DNA from: Scilla litardierei
Lineage: Eukaryota; Streptophyta; Magnoliopsida; Asparagales; Asparagaceae
DNA length: 64,000 nt
Reading direction: 5' to 3'
Assembly (NCBI GenBank): GCA_030789695.1
Contig: CM061139.1
Coordinates: 196,141,641-196,205,640 of the forward strand
Every line of letters begins with the position of its first letter. Position 1 is the first letter of the stretch. The position numbers were made by a program, and so were the translations under genes. The notes under the pieces are model-generated. The model had not been told where the DNA came from, searched no databases, and was given only the letters and a program-made list of their open reading frames with translations. Positions 34,835 through 45,821 of the stretch are shown here, in pieces.

Positions 34835-37167
34835 GGTCACGCCCCGCTCCTCGGGGTGCGACTGTTTTCCACATGGCGATACAGATCCTGCTAGTTATCG
34901 GTGAAAACAATATATACTACGAGCAGAGATGTACCTATATACTCTTATGAAATTTCTCATAAACGTGAAACTGTAAATACTTACACTTACAATTTTAAGT
35001 TCAAGGTTCTGTGATTTCTATGGTGCAACTCTATGTCGGCAGATGCAGAGCGCATCGGAATCTGACCCAATACCTGGTGGTGCAACAAAAAGAAGACCCA
35101 CCAGGTAAATCAAAATGATTCTAAAAGTTTGGAATTTAAAACATGTCAACATTGGTAAACACTAACTAGAAACGGAGACTAGAAACAGGTTACAGACTAA
35201 CTAATGTTCTTATCAGGCATGCATTGAAATTTAGATAAACATGCAATTCAGTTAATAATTAAAAGTACTACTAGTATGGTCATATCAATTTATACCAAAG
35301 CTAAGCTGTGAATCATATTGGAGAGTACAATAAGCAACCAAGGAGTCCACCTCAGTACCCAGGGACGCTCACCTGGGCCAGGCCCAAAGTAGGAACGGTA
35401 GGGGGCCATGAGTCAACAATGTGAAACTCATTAATTAAGTCTGGCGGTACATTAGGGGTCAGATCCTGATTCAATGACGTTACCTGGGCCAGAACAACCT
35501 GATGCGGTCAAGTCAATAGGAGCGTGAGACCAGTCGCTCCCGCACTCTCACTAATATGATTTACCCCAAACCACGCGAGTCTGTAGTGTCAAGTGTGTAT
35601 TAAGTGTACAGCTTTCCGTGCCTCAGTGAAACATTACATGTGTGGTTCTAAATTTACATCATTTCAGAAACATGATTTTTAAATTAAACTTGAATTAAAT
35701 TTAAGGCCACATTGGAATTAATCCATATGACGGTGTGCTATGTCATTCTAGTTTCAATCATACTTTCAACTTCAATTCTATCAAGTGTATTTCAACAGTA
35801 CAATAATGATACATATGTTCCAATGACTTTTCATTTCATTTCGATTTTCATAGCACAGTCCACATATTAATTATTCCCAATGTCAGGGACCACTGTGCCT
35901 GATTATACTATCCAGAAACATATAGAATTAGTAACATGGAATGATGAAATGTTTAGCATGTTATAGATGTGTAATAACTTTAACATCTAATCATGGGGCA
36001 TTTCTACATAACTGTCAATGAACAAAATATTCTAACATGCTAAATGGACTAACGCTAGATATAAAATTTTAACATGCTAGATAAACTAAAGCTGAAAGTT
36101 AAATAAACAACCTGAGCTAATCTGCATGTCGAGGAACGATCCATGTCGCACCTTAGAAAATATGAGTGATGAACAATGGGGGATGGACAATCTAGTGATC
36201 TCAGATAAATTTCATCATTGATCATTTCGGTACTTAACCATGTGTTCATGGTTTTTATATGATCCTTCAGGCAGCGTTTTATGATCATACTGGCAGAAAA
36301 CTTAGATCCTTCAGGCAGTAGCCTGATACATGATCCAACAGATAGGAAAATCCTTATCTGACGGCCTTTAGGGGCCAATCCATCATCTTCAATCATCGGG
36401 TGATTTCTAAGCCAATCTACAGCCTTTACCAAGCCTCAAGTGTAATAAAAAGTATTATCCGAATATGGGCAACTCTGAAAAATTCTAACAGATGTGACAA
36501 GAGAAAAATCCCTTAGGTCAGTCACAAATGTTTGGTTAAGGTGACCGTTTCCAGTCACATTTAAGTCATATGATGGCACTGCATGCTACAGAGGAAGAGG
36601 CAAAAGCCGGACAATCTGGCCGAGGGGAGAAAAATACCAAAACAGCCCGCAGGCAAGGGGGAAAGGGTCATATGGGTCTCGACCAAGATGAATGTCTTGC
36701 AGAAAATCATTTTGAATGCCAATAGGGATGCGACGAGGGTCGCCGCCTTACCTGGTGCTAAAACATAATTGCAGAGAAGTGAAACACAAATCACAATATT
36801 TTTAAAATCCAAAATTAGGGAATCAATGTGATTTTACCTGAAATTGTGGACTGTTGAAGAAATCGGAAGGATATCCCAACTCCAGACCTCAAACCGAACA
36901 CAGATCCAGAAGAAAACCAATTTTTGCTTTTGAAAAATATTTATTTGTACACAAAACCGAAACCACATGGCTCAATCGAGCTTAAATATGGGAAGATGTG
37001 ACCCGAGGAAACTACGGCTTCGACACGAAGGAGATCAACCTTGAGGCGAAAACGTGTCAAACCCTAGAAAATTGGGGTGTGGTGGAGATGCGAGGTTGTG
37101 CCACGCATGAGTGAAGGCGAGAGGAGAGGAAGCTCAGGATTTACTGCAGATCTCCTTCGAGTCGAAG

Positions 37168-37233
<66 letters not shown>

Positions 37234-37475
37234 TCGGTGAATGAGGGCCTTTTTTATCACCGCCTCCGATCGGGAAGAGGGGGGTGGGGGCGGGGCGGGG
37301 GTGTGTCTGCGAGACACGTGCATCGCACGTGTAGGGGATTTAAGTGGGAGGGGTTAGACCATAGTGGGCTGGGTTTGGTTGCGGGAGAGAAAGGAAAGAA
37401 ATGAAATAAAAAAGAAAATGAGAGAATGGAGATGGGCCGGCCTTGTTGGGCTTTATAAAATAATGGGCCTTTACA
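34835..37475 (-). mobile_element. Solo LTR of a chromovirus, ~2.64 kb, TSD TCATC
   Basis: On the minus strand it runs from TGTAAAGGCCCATT to GCGGGGCGTGACC, paralleling TGTAAC...GCGGGTCGTTACA of the LTR at 1288, with the last base apparently mutated. TCATC flanks both sides (34830-34834, 37476-37480). The minus strand also shares the CGGGAGCGACT block with 2910-2922. Removing it restores subtilase text A-F-D-D-S-E-L across the junction. It contains a GA microsatellite. Minus-strand frames at 36055-36432 (125 codons) and 36561-36812 lie inside and have no recognised domain. Confidence 0.82.
37172..37230. repeat. GA dinucleotide microsatellite
   Basis: About 29 uninterrupted GA units. They lie in the pyrimidine-rich leader region (minus strand) of the solo LTR. 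Confidence 0.95.
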
Positions 37476-38264
37476 TCATCAAATGCATCACCCGCAAGCC
37501 AAATGTCGGCATCCACAAGGCCTATGATAATATCTTCACCAGAGTTTGATTCAGGCCAGATTTTGGAGCTTAGATTGAGACCGAGAAAATCAGGAGACCT
37601 AGTGGTGTGTAGCTGAAAGATCGAGTCATTATACACACTAATGACTCCTGGCGTTGACACTCTTTTACCTTATTGGGATGTTAATGTAGCTGTGAAGCCA
37701 TGCATGACAGTGTTGCTAGCGCAAAAGATCTGGCGATAGTGGTCTGTGTTATTGGAAGTGTTTGTAGTAATAATGGCAGATTTGATGATGGACGAGTACC
37801 AAATAGTTTGACTGGGGAAGTGAACGTTTCTGGTAAGATTGTCCATATTTATAATGTACGCCTGCGTAACGGGAAGTGATTCTAATAATATTGAGACTAG
37901 TAGTGTTTGTAGTAATATGGTGGATTTGATGATGGGCGAGTACCAGATAGTTTGATTGGGGAAGTGAGTGTCTTGTAAGATTGTCTATGCGAAGCCATGC
38001 ATGACAGTGTTGCAAGTATAAAAGATCTGGCGACGGTGGTCTATGTGATTGGAAGTATTTGTAGTAATAAAGACAGATTTGATGATAGACGAGTACCAGA
38101 TGGTTCGAGGGGTGAAAGGAGAGTGTCTTATAAGATTGCCCACATGGATAATGTAGGCCTTTGTTGGAGTGCGGATAAGATTGTTCATTTGAAGCCAGGC
38201 TTAGCAGTAGGGAAGTTAAGAAGAGGAAGGAGATGAATCGGGAAAATGAGTTTAAGAAGGCCAT
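37476..38264 (-). pseudogene. Subtilase pseudogene, signal peptide, I9 prodomain and catalytic-Asp region
   Basis: The minus strand starts at 38264 with a hydrophobic leader (MAFLNSFSRFISFLFLTSLL) and a KAYIIHVGNLIRH start of the I9 inhibitor domain. WYSSIIKS and NTVMHGF follow, then GVISVYNDSIFQLHTTRSPD, FLGLNLSSKIWPESN and EDIIIGLVDADIWLAGDAFD. The Asp of the DTGIWPES box is kept (about 37511-37513), but the box is degraded. The PRTIWYSSIIKS...TTNT segment is present three times in succession (about 38190-38000, 37985-37880, 37860-37690) in shifting frames. The gene then breaks at the TCATC solo LTR. Confidence 0.85.
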
Positions 38265-40206
38265 TATGGTAGAGAGATACTGTCAAAGTAGAGAGATTGG
38301 TGAGATTGCACAGAAGAGGAGGGAGTTTATGCTTTTTGAAGGACTGTGATGATGTACATGATTTTAAGTAATTGATTGATGGGAAGTAAAGCGACGAAGC
38401 ATTTGAAATCAAGCTGTTGAAAGAAGGGGCAAAAGAAAACGGAAGTTCAATATGGTTAAGTAAGACAAATCACGTCTGCTTTCTAATTTGAGTTGAACTT
38501 CTCTTGTTTGGTTGTTGATTCTTCAAGCTTTCTCCCTTATTTGGTTGGTGAGGCCATGTTGATTTTGAACTAGTTACTTGATTTGTTAATGTTTGTGTGT
38601 GAAGCTTCTTATAACAGATACAAGCATGCCTGTGATTTTTCATGAAGCTTCTTCGTATGCATATAGTAGTTACTTCATCGATTAATTTTTATGAGTGAAG
38701 TTTCTATATTTGCATGTAAAGCCTGTTGAAATGCGGTACATGGAGCAGTGGGACAGGTCTTCTGTGTTTCATGCACCAAATTGAAAAGTTGATGGCACTT
38801 GCTATAACATGTGAAGCTTCTTCGCGTGCACTTGTGTGTGAATTTGATACTTCATTTCTTAAGGTCTCCACTGTTCTGTGCACAAAAATGAAAAACCTTA
38901 TGGTCATTAGAACATAATGAATTGTAGCTTTAGTATCAAGTGTAACAGTGAAGATTGAACCCCAGCCAGTCTCTTTTTCTAACTCCATTCACTTTCATAT
39001 AAGGTTTTGGGTTGTCATGCCCCTTAAAGAAGAGGAATAAATGCAAAACAAAGGTAACAAAATACCAAGTCTTTTTTTGGGAAATAGAACTACACGGTGT
39101 AGCAGTGAGGCTATTTCAGTCTAAAATTTAATTTGATGTGAACATTATATTTTTAGCGTAAAGGACTGGGTAACTTCTATTGTCCTCAACACATTATTGG
39201 CTTCGTAGTGAATCAAGGGTTCATTTTCTTTCTTCCTTTTGTTTTCACTTTTTTTGTTTTTTTTGTTTTTTGTTTTTTGTTTTTTGGGGTGGGGGGTGGG
39301 GTGGGGGGTGGGGGTTGGGTTAAACCTTATGTAGTAGTTCTGTATCAACAAAAATGTCGATAAGCTCTTTAATTTGGGAATAAAAAAGAAAACAAAGTGG
39401 AGGTTAAATAACAATATTTTGATGTTCCTTGTAATACCTCAAGTTCCTGAATCAAATTCAAGTATCATTAAAAACACACATGAAGAGGAAAAAAAAAGAA
39501 AAATAATAATAAATAAAAAGAAGCAGAAAAGATGTTGAAGTTATAAATGATAATTTTTTTGCTTAAAAATGTTTATATTTATTCCGTGCTTAGATGATTG
39601 TTTGCGAAAAACATTGGCATTCATTCGTTTGTAGGCGGGGCTGGGAACTTTACCATAAAACAAGAGGGGACCTGCTCCACTTCAACAAATTCAAATCATT
39701 TGGAATGTCCATTGTCACAATATGGATAAAAATTCTAATATAAACGAAGTTTCAGATTTTAAAAGTGAGGCAAGTGAAACTAAATTTGACCTGAACTCAA
39801 TTGTTTACTCAATTGTGATAGGTGGAAATGCATCCAGAGAATCTAATCTATTGTGACCTGATGCAAAATTCAGCTTAAACCCAAGCATAAACCTACGTGA
39901 GAAGAATTAAGAGCATGCACTAAACAAGTCAGTTGTTAAATTATAATGTGTCTCTTGTGTGCAAGTATATGTAGGTTGACAAAAACATAACATGATCACA
40001 TAATTTGGTTAACAAATTCAAACTCAGGTAATTTTCTCGAAACTTCACCTACATTGTTCTTTGAACAACAATTCATCTCTTGATATTGAATCACATTCCG
40101 GTATTGAAAATGAACTGATCTCCGTCCAGCATGCATCAGATAGAGAAATCCGGTGGATATTACAAATTCCATCATGACCAAATTTTGATCAAATTTGGGC
40201 CAATTC
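38265..40206. other. Spacer between the subtilase remnant and gypsy copy 3
   Basis: The first part probably held the subtilase promoter, but I see no clear TATA element. No frame is convincing. A T-rich tract followed by a G-rich tract lies at 39250-39319. Confidence 0.45.
39296..39319 (+). other. G-rich tract with G-quadruplex potential
   Basis: Five runs of four to six G separated by single T residues, plus a shorter sixth run. This pattern satisfies the usual four-run G-quadruplex rule on the plus strand. Confidence 0.7.
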
Positions 40207-40570
40207 TGATGCGATCATTACGTACGAGAGGAGGAGGTGCAAACATGATGTCCATGAGCCGCGGGAGCCAATGGGGTGAAATGTCTATGCACACAACAAG
40301 CTGGAAGGAAATTGCTATGCACACAACAAGCTGGAAGAGAATTGCTTTGCACACTACAGTAGGGGGTTATAAGAGGCCAGCCGGCCCTAGTTTTCTTTAT
40401 ACTTGATTATTGAATTGTTATTGAGAGTTCCTGGTAGATCTTAGATTAGACGAGTGCAGACGGCCTCATAACGACGTCTTGGAAGGAGGGTACACCTACT
40501 TTTGTATCCAATTATCTTTATTTTGATATTATTTTATATAAAAATCAGATCTTTCTTCCGGAGCCTATCA
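40207..40570 (+). repeat. 5' LTR of copy 3
   Basis: It begins TGATGCGATCATTACG and ends CTATCA. The first 150 bases match 41588-41736 closely, including the doubled ATGCACACAACAAGCTGGAA word. Confidence 0.85.
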
Positions 40571-40573
40571 TTT

Positions 40574-40585
40574 TGGTATCAGAGC
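40574..40585 (+). other. Primer-binding site of copy 3, initiator-Met type
   Basis: TGGTATCAGAGC lies three bases after the LTR end. Confidence 0.9.
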
Positions 40586-40596
40586 ATCTACGATCC

Positions 40597-40737
40597 ATGG
40601 TGGCGACGAGATCTAAAGTCAACATCAACGAAATCCTAGCGACGGCGATGAGATCTAAAGTCAACATCGTTAAAATGCTAGTAAGGGAGGAAGCAATGAA
40701 TAAGAGACACGATGAAATCATGGCGCAAATCTATTAA
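40597..40737 (+). pseudogene. Short gag-leader frame of copy 3
   Basis: A 46-residue frame opens MVATRSKVNINEILATAM and stops at TAA 40735-40737. A second internal copy of RSKVNI suggests a small internal duplication. It aligns in position and general character with MATSTRSKDQIDMLEKKF of the copy at 62109, which continues into a full gag. So it is a truncated gag start. Confidence 0.6.
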
Positions 40738-40774
40738 CAACTCGCGATCTTCGCGGTAGGTGTTGGGAATCTCA

Positions 40775-41098
40775 GATCTGAAAATTTCAGATCTGGATCT
40801 GAAACTTACAGATTTGGATCTGAAGGCAGCAAAGATCTAGATCTGAAGGCGGCGACGGAAATTTCAGATCTGAATCTGGAGGCGACGGAAATTTCAGATC
40901 TAGATTTGAAGGCGTCGAAAATTTCAGATCTGAATCTAAAGGCGGCGATGAAAATTTCAGATCTGGATCTGGAGGCGACGAAAATTTCAGATCTGGATCT
41001 GAAGACAGCAAAATTTTCAGATCTGGATCTGAAGGCGGCAACGGAAATTTCAGATCTGGATCTGGAGGCGGTGGAAATTTCAGATTTGGATGAACATC
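40775..41098 (+). repeat. Tandem array of AGATCTGGATCTGAA units (33-39 bp)
   Basis: About ten units carry ATTTCAGATCTGGATCTG followed by GAGGCGACGA-like or AAGGCGGCGA-like text. In one frame they encode a repeating ISDLDLEAT-type 11-13-residue unit (about 40906-41090). Unit length is a multiple of three in most copies. Confidence 0.9.
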
Positions 41099-41587
41099 CA
41101 GATCTAGGGCAAAAGACGCCGCTTTCGGCGAAGAAACAATGAGAGTCGTTATCTTCGGTAGCAAAACAGAGGGAGGCATCCCTCCAAGGCATCCCTGAGG
41201 GGCTGCCGCCCAACTGCAGGGGCGCCAGCCCCTCCTGGGGCCCCCGGGGGCTGCCACCCCTCGGGAAGAAGCGTCGGCCCTTCCAGGGTCCCCGTGGGGG
41301 CTGCAAGCCCTTCAATGGTGACGATGTGCCCTTCGAGGCGCCGGACAGCGAGATTTCGTCGTTTTCGGCCCAAAACAACGAGTGACAGAGTCCTTCCAGT
41401 AGCGCGACGACGACGACCTTCCAGAATACTCGTGGGAGCCCGACGAGATTTATCATGAAGTCGTTGAAAGCGATGCAGACAAATCACATCTGTTTGACCC
41501 GGGAGGAGGCTTGCAGCACTTGGAGTAGAATCCCTGCGGATTTTATGCACCACCTTGAAAACAAGGTGGATTTTGGGGACGGAGTAA

Positions 41588-41736
41588 TGATGCGATCATT
41601 ACGTACGAGAGGAGGCGCAAACATGATGTCCATGAGCTGCGGGAGCCAAAGGGGTGAAATGTATATGCACACAACAAGCTGGAAGGAAATTGCTATGCAC
41701 ACAACAAGCTGGAAGAGAATTGCTTTGCACACTACA
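41588..41736 (+). repeat. Truncated 3' LTR of copy 3
   Basis: It starts TGATGCGATC right after a GGGGACGGAGTAA polypurine tract and loses similarity to the 5' LTR after CACACTACA. Confidence 0.82.
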
Positions 41737-41889
41737 TTTGTAGAATATGCGTGTTTACAAAGCAGATCATGCCTCAGAGCATTTCCCTGGCCTTCCCGTC
41801 TAATTCATTGATGTTTATTCAGTGTGTATCTATGTTTGCTATTCCTTTTTCGTTATCTGCGAATGCAGATTCCATGAAGATGTTATGCT

Positions 41890-42884
41890 TGTTGAAAAAT
41901 GTGATATAAAATATCAAAAAATATCTCGGAATGAATCTCGGATTTATTAAGATTTTTGGAGAATTTTAAGAGAATTTTTGGAGCCCGAAACAATTAATTT
42001 CTCAAGCCCAGCCCAAAGGAATTATTCGGATTGTTTACGCACTACTCAGAAGCTCACAAAGAAGCCTACAAAGTGGCTTACTTCTGCGGCCCAGCCCACG
42101 AAGTAAAGTCGGGGCACGTGTGGCGCACGTGGGCAAACGCGGTCGGCAATTGCATGCCACGTGTCGCCATCCGATGGTCGGAGCGCGAGAATGCAATATC
42201 GGCCAGCTAGGGACGTGTGGCGCCATCCTACGCAGCCCGACCTCATTCAACGGCCAGCGAGATCCCCAGTGTGAATCGGAAGCGAAGTGTCATCAGCATG
42301 GGCCATGTGGTAGAGATCGGACGGGGAAGCGCTAGATCGAATGGCCTGGAGTCACTCCGATTTGGATACGGGTGCGATGAAGCCGGCAGATTCCGAATCC
42401 GACCAGGACACTGTTCACAGACCCTTTATCTCTATAAACGAGTGTTTGGCTAGGTCTTTAGTGCGATTTGAGAGCTGAAAAGTTTGTGATTACTTATAGA
42501 ATAAACAGAGAGCAAACTTGGGGTCATTTGGTGGGTTGTTTAAGATGTTTTCTACATAGTTTCTTCTCCGATTTCTTAGTGGGGTTTGGTTGTTTCCCTT
42601 CAACCAAACGATATTTTTTGTAATCCAAAGATGTTGAAGTATTATTGATCTCTCCAATTGGACGTATATCAAGAATTGGGTGGAACCAGTATTAATCATT
42701 GGTGTCAGGTGCATGGTTTCTTTTGTTTTATGTTGCTTTCATATATTTGCTTGTGTTGCGGGTTTTGTAAGAAATCGTCGTTTGTTTTGTTCGTTGTCAC
42801 AACGATCCGGAAATTTGCGTAGGGTTATCGATTGAGGTGATCGTCATCTCTCATCTTCCCAACAAGTGGTATTAGAGCCCAATA
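41890..42884 (+). repeat. 5' LTR of the copia element
   Basis: It ends CCCAATA where the 3' copy ends TCCAACA, so the terminal CA has mutated here. A TTTATCTCTATAAACG word near 42424 is a plausible promoter. Confidence 0.85.
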
Positions 42885-42886
42885 AT

Positions 42887-42897
42887 TGGTATCAGAG
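42887..42897 (+). other. Primer-binding site of the copia element
   Basis: TGGTATCAGAG lies two bases beyond the LTR. A similar TGGTATTAGAGC at 42868-42879 lies within the LTR end. Confidence 0.8.
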
Positions 42898-42919
42898 TAA
42901 GGTTCGTGAACAAATCCAA

Positions 42920-45062
42920 GACTATGGAAGAGAGTTCTAAAAAAGTGGCACAACCAGAAAGGAAATGTGTTCAAGTTCGTATGCGGGTGGCTCATATGCG
43001 ATGGTTGGAGGAGCGTAATACAAGATTGAAAAGTTCAATGACAAGTGAAACTTCGAGATATGACAATACAAGATGCATGCTATCTTGAGGAAGGATCGTG
43101 TCCACGGGATGGTGAACGACACAGAACTTTTACCGGTGGATATATCGAAAAGGAAGACGATGGAGATGGAGGACTTAGCGATGACAACCATCCAGCTCAG
43201 CTTATCGGACGAGGTGATTTATCAGGTGTCTAAGGAGACTACGACTAAGGGATCATGGAAGAAGCTCGAAAAGTTGTATCTGAAGAAGTCACGCACGAAC
43301 AGGTTTATCTTGCTGAAGACATTCTTCACTTTCAAGATGCGAGATGGGATCTCATTGAAGGATTATCTTGATACCCTCAACGGCTTAATGATGAAGATGA
43401 GGGCCATTTGATTGATTGTGGATGTGGAGCATGTGCCGATGATTCTACTTCTGTTGTTGCCAAAGCGATACACGTCGACACCATGATATATAGTCGGAAT
43501 ACTCACCCTTTAGGACATGAAAGCAGTGCTCCATAGTGAGGAGTTGAGAGAGCGGATGGCAGGAGTTGATTTGAGTGAAGGAGTTTTAGACAGCCATGGT
43601 TTGCTTGCTTCAGGGCCAAGCAACGTGAGAGGCGTCAATATGAGGAGATCGAGATTAAGGATCAGAGACATGAGGTGTTATATTTGCAAGAAGACGAGAC
43701 ATTTGAAGAGAGATTGTCCAGAGAGGAGGAACATGGACAAAGAGAATATGACAACATCATCATCTGTTGCAATTTGTGCAGACAGAAGATGATGAGTGAG
43801 GAGGCTTTCGATGTGCTCACAAGGAGTCCTTTAGATGTTGCTTGGGTCATGGATTCAGGAGTGTCGTTCCATATGACGTCAAATAGAGCATGTTTTCATA
43901 CCGCCGGAGGAAGGAGGATGGATCAGTCTTTACAGGCTATACTGAAGACTGCAAAGCTGTTGGAGTTGGTTCGTTGAGAGTCAGGATGTTTGATGGCATA
44001 GTGTGCACACTCACCAATGTGTGGCATGTTCCAGAATCGAGGAAGTCAATAGTTTCTTCGGGGGGCATTGCATTCCATTGGTTGCAAAGTAACGATCGAT
44101 AATGATGCTTTGAAGATATCGAAAAGTTCGATGGTGTTGACGAGAGGTGAAAAAGTCAAGGATTTATATCTGATGTAGGGAACGATGATCATTGGAGATT
44201 CCAGTGTTGGTGTTGAGAGTTCGCAGGAGATTGAATCGACCAATCTGTGACATCTCAGACTTGGACATGTCGCGGAGAAAGCTTAGAGTCTTTGAGGAAG
44301 CGTAGTCTGATCAAAAGGGTGAACTTCAAGGAGCTGGAGTTTTGTGAGGATTGTGTCTAACACAAGCAGAGAAAGTTAGTTTTGATGAGGGAAATCATGA
44401 CACGATGGATTCTTGAGCATGTTCACACCGATGTTTGGGATCTTGTACTAGGTCACGCTCTTCGTGGAGCTTGTTAATTCATATCGTTTATCGATGATTT
44501 CTCCAGGAAAGTTTGGGTGTATGTGATGAAGAAAACGTCGGAGGCATTTGAGAAGTTCAAGTTGGGGAAAACCCTTGTGGAGAGTCAAACGAGGAAGCGC
44601 GGAGATCCGACAATGGTGGCGAGTTTAATTCTGTTATGTTCGCGAAATTCTGTCAGGAGTAGGAAGTAAAGAGGCACCCCATTACGCTAAGAGATCCGCA
44701 GATGGAGTTGCCGAGCGGATGAATAGCTAGAGAAGGTGGGGTATCTTAGTTTTACATCAGGTTTATTGAGTAGATTTTGAGCCGAAGTTATATCGACCAC
44801 AGCTTATTTGGTAAACAGAATTCCATTTTCAGCTATCAGCAGGAAAATTCCAAAGGAGGGTTAGATAGGAAAGTCAGTGCATTTTGATCATATTCGGGTG
44901 TTTGGATGTCCAGTCTATGTTCACGTGGGAGGTGACAAGTTCGGCGCTAAGGAAAAGAAGTGTGTCATGAATGGTTTTGAAGGCTTTAAACTTTGGTGTT
45001 CAGATGAAAGGATGATATTGGTTGATCGACAGGTGATGTTTGATCAGTCGACGATGCTGTAA
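42920..45062 (+). pseudogene. Copia gag, protease and integrase fragments
   Basis: Gag motifs are MEDLAMTTIQLSLSDEVIYQ, then GSWKKLEKLYLKKSRTNRFI and FTFKMRDGISLKDYLDTLNG (43160-43400). A knuckle CYICKKTRHLKRDC (~43677-43718) follows. The protease is VMDSGVSFHMTSNRACFH (~43848-43901), with the expected D-S-G. Integrase pieces are the LRLGHV-like H box (~44245-44270), KVWVYVMKKTSEAFEKFK-type text (~44510-44560), PADGVAERMN-like text near 44700, and HFDHIRVFGCPVYVHVG with KKCVMNGFEGFKLW (~44877-45000). The frame changes repeatedly. Confidence 0.8.
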
Positions 45063-45821
45063 AGGAAGGCTTCAGGAAGTATCGAAACATGCAGAGGCAA
45101 AGAGGTGCCGATAGAGGTAAGGAGGTGCCGAACGAGGTTGATGTACTTTTTCCAAACCACAGGATCGATATAGATGTTCGTAAAGGAATGGCAGTTGATG
45201 GGGACAGTCCACATGAGGATACTACTGCAGGCAGCAACAGTATGCGAGTTCTAGTCGAGGTGGAGATCATAAAGCTATTGCGAATAACTAGATTACTTGC
45301 AGAGTGGGGTGGTGCATCGTGAAGGCCCCAGCTCGCTTTGATGAGCTACGTGAACTTGGATTATGCATTGCATGCGCATGGCGATCCTACGACACATAAG
45401 TTTGCGATGGATCATTGAGTTTGGACGCAAACGCAGGGTGGTGGTGTGCAAGGAGGGACGTTAAAGCGCATCCCACAGAAATTCACAAGAAGGATAATTC
45501 GGCGAGGGACAAGTCGGCGGCAAAGTTTCAGCAGCGCTCAAACTTATTTTTCTTGTAGAGGTGTTAGGGTGCCACAAGGTGGCACAAGGAGAGATCATTA
45601 CGAGTTTTACTTCAGGTATGGATTCAGGAGATACGGTGAATTCGGAGACTTGCTTTCAGAAATGGATTCGTTGGACACTCGGTTAGTTGGTAATGTTTAG
45701 TGCGAAGCTCGCTAGCCAAGTGCTTTAGACTCATGACGAGGTGGAATATTTTTTGAAAGTGTAGGATATGGGGGTTTTTGGCTTGGTTCGGTCGATATGG
45801 TGTGTTTGTATCAAAATGGAG

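Larger units (their letters stand above)
40207..41736 (+). mobile_element. Gag-leader-only gypsy element (copy 3)
   Basis: A 364-bp LTR (40207-40570) is followed by an initiator-Met primer-binding site and a 46-codon leader frame. Next come a DLDLEA-type tandem array, a GC-rich block (41160-41330), an EYSWEPDE-like acidic segment (about 41415-41455) and an EEAC...KVDFGDGVM tail. A polypurine tract and the first 149 bases of the 3' LTR (41588-41736) complete it. The interior is ~1.0 kb and lacks gag core, protease, reverse transcriptase, RNase H and integrase. Any movement would need proteins from a relative. The 3' LTR is truncated and no TSD was found. Confidence 0.8.

Noticed and set aside
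36841..37260. Independent plant gene 5' UTR on the minus strand
   Set aside because: The region lies within a solo LTR defined by TCATC target duplications and homology to the LTR at 1288. No downstream protein could be recognised.
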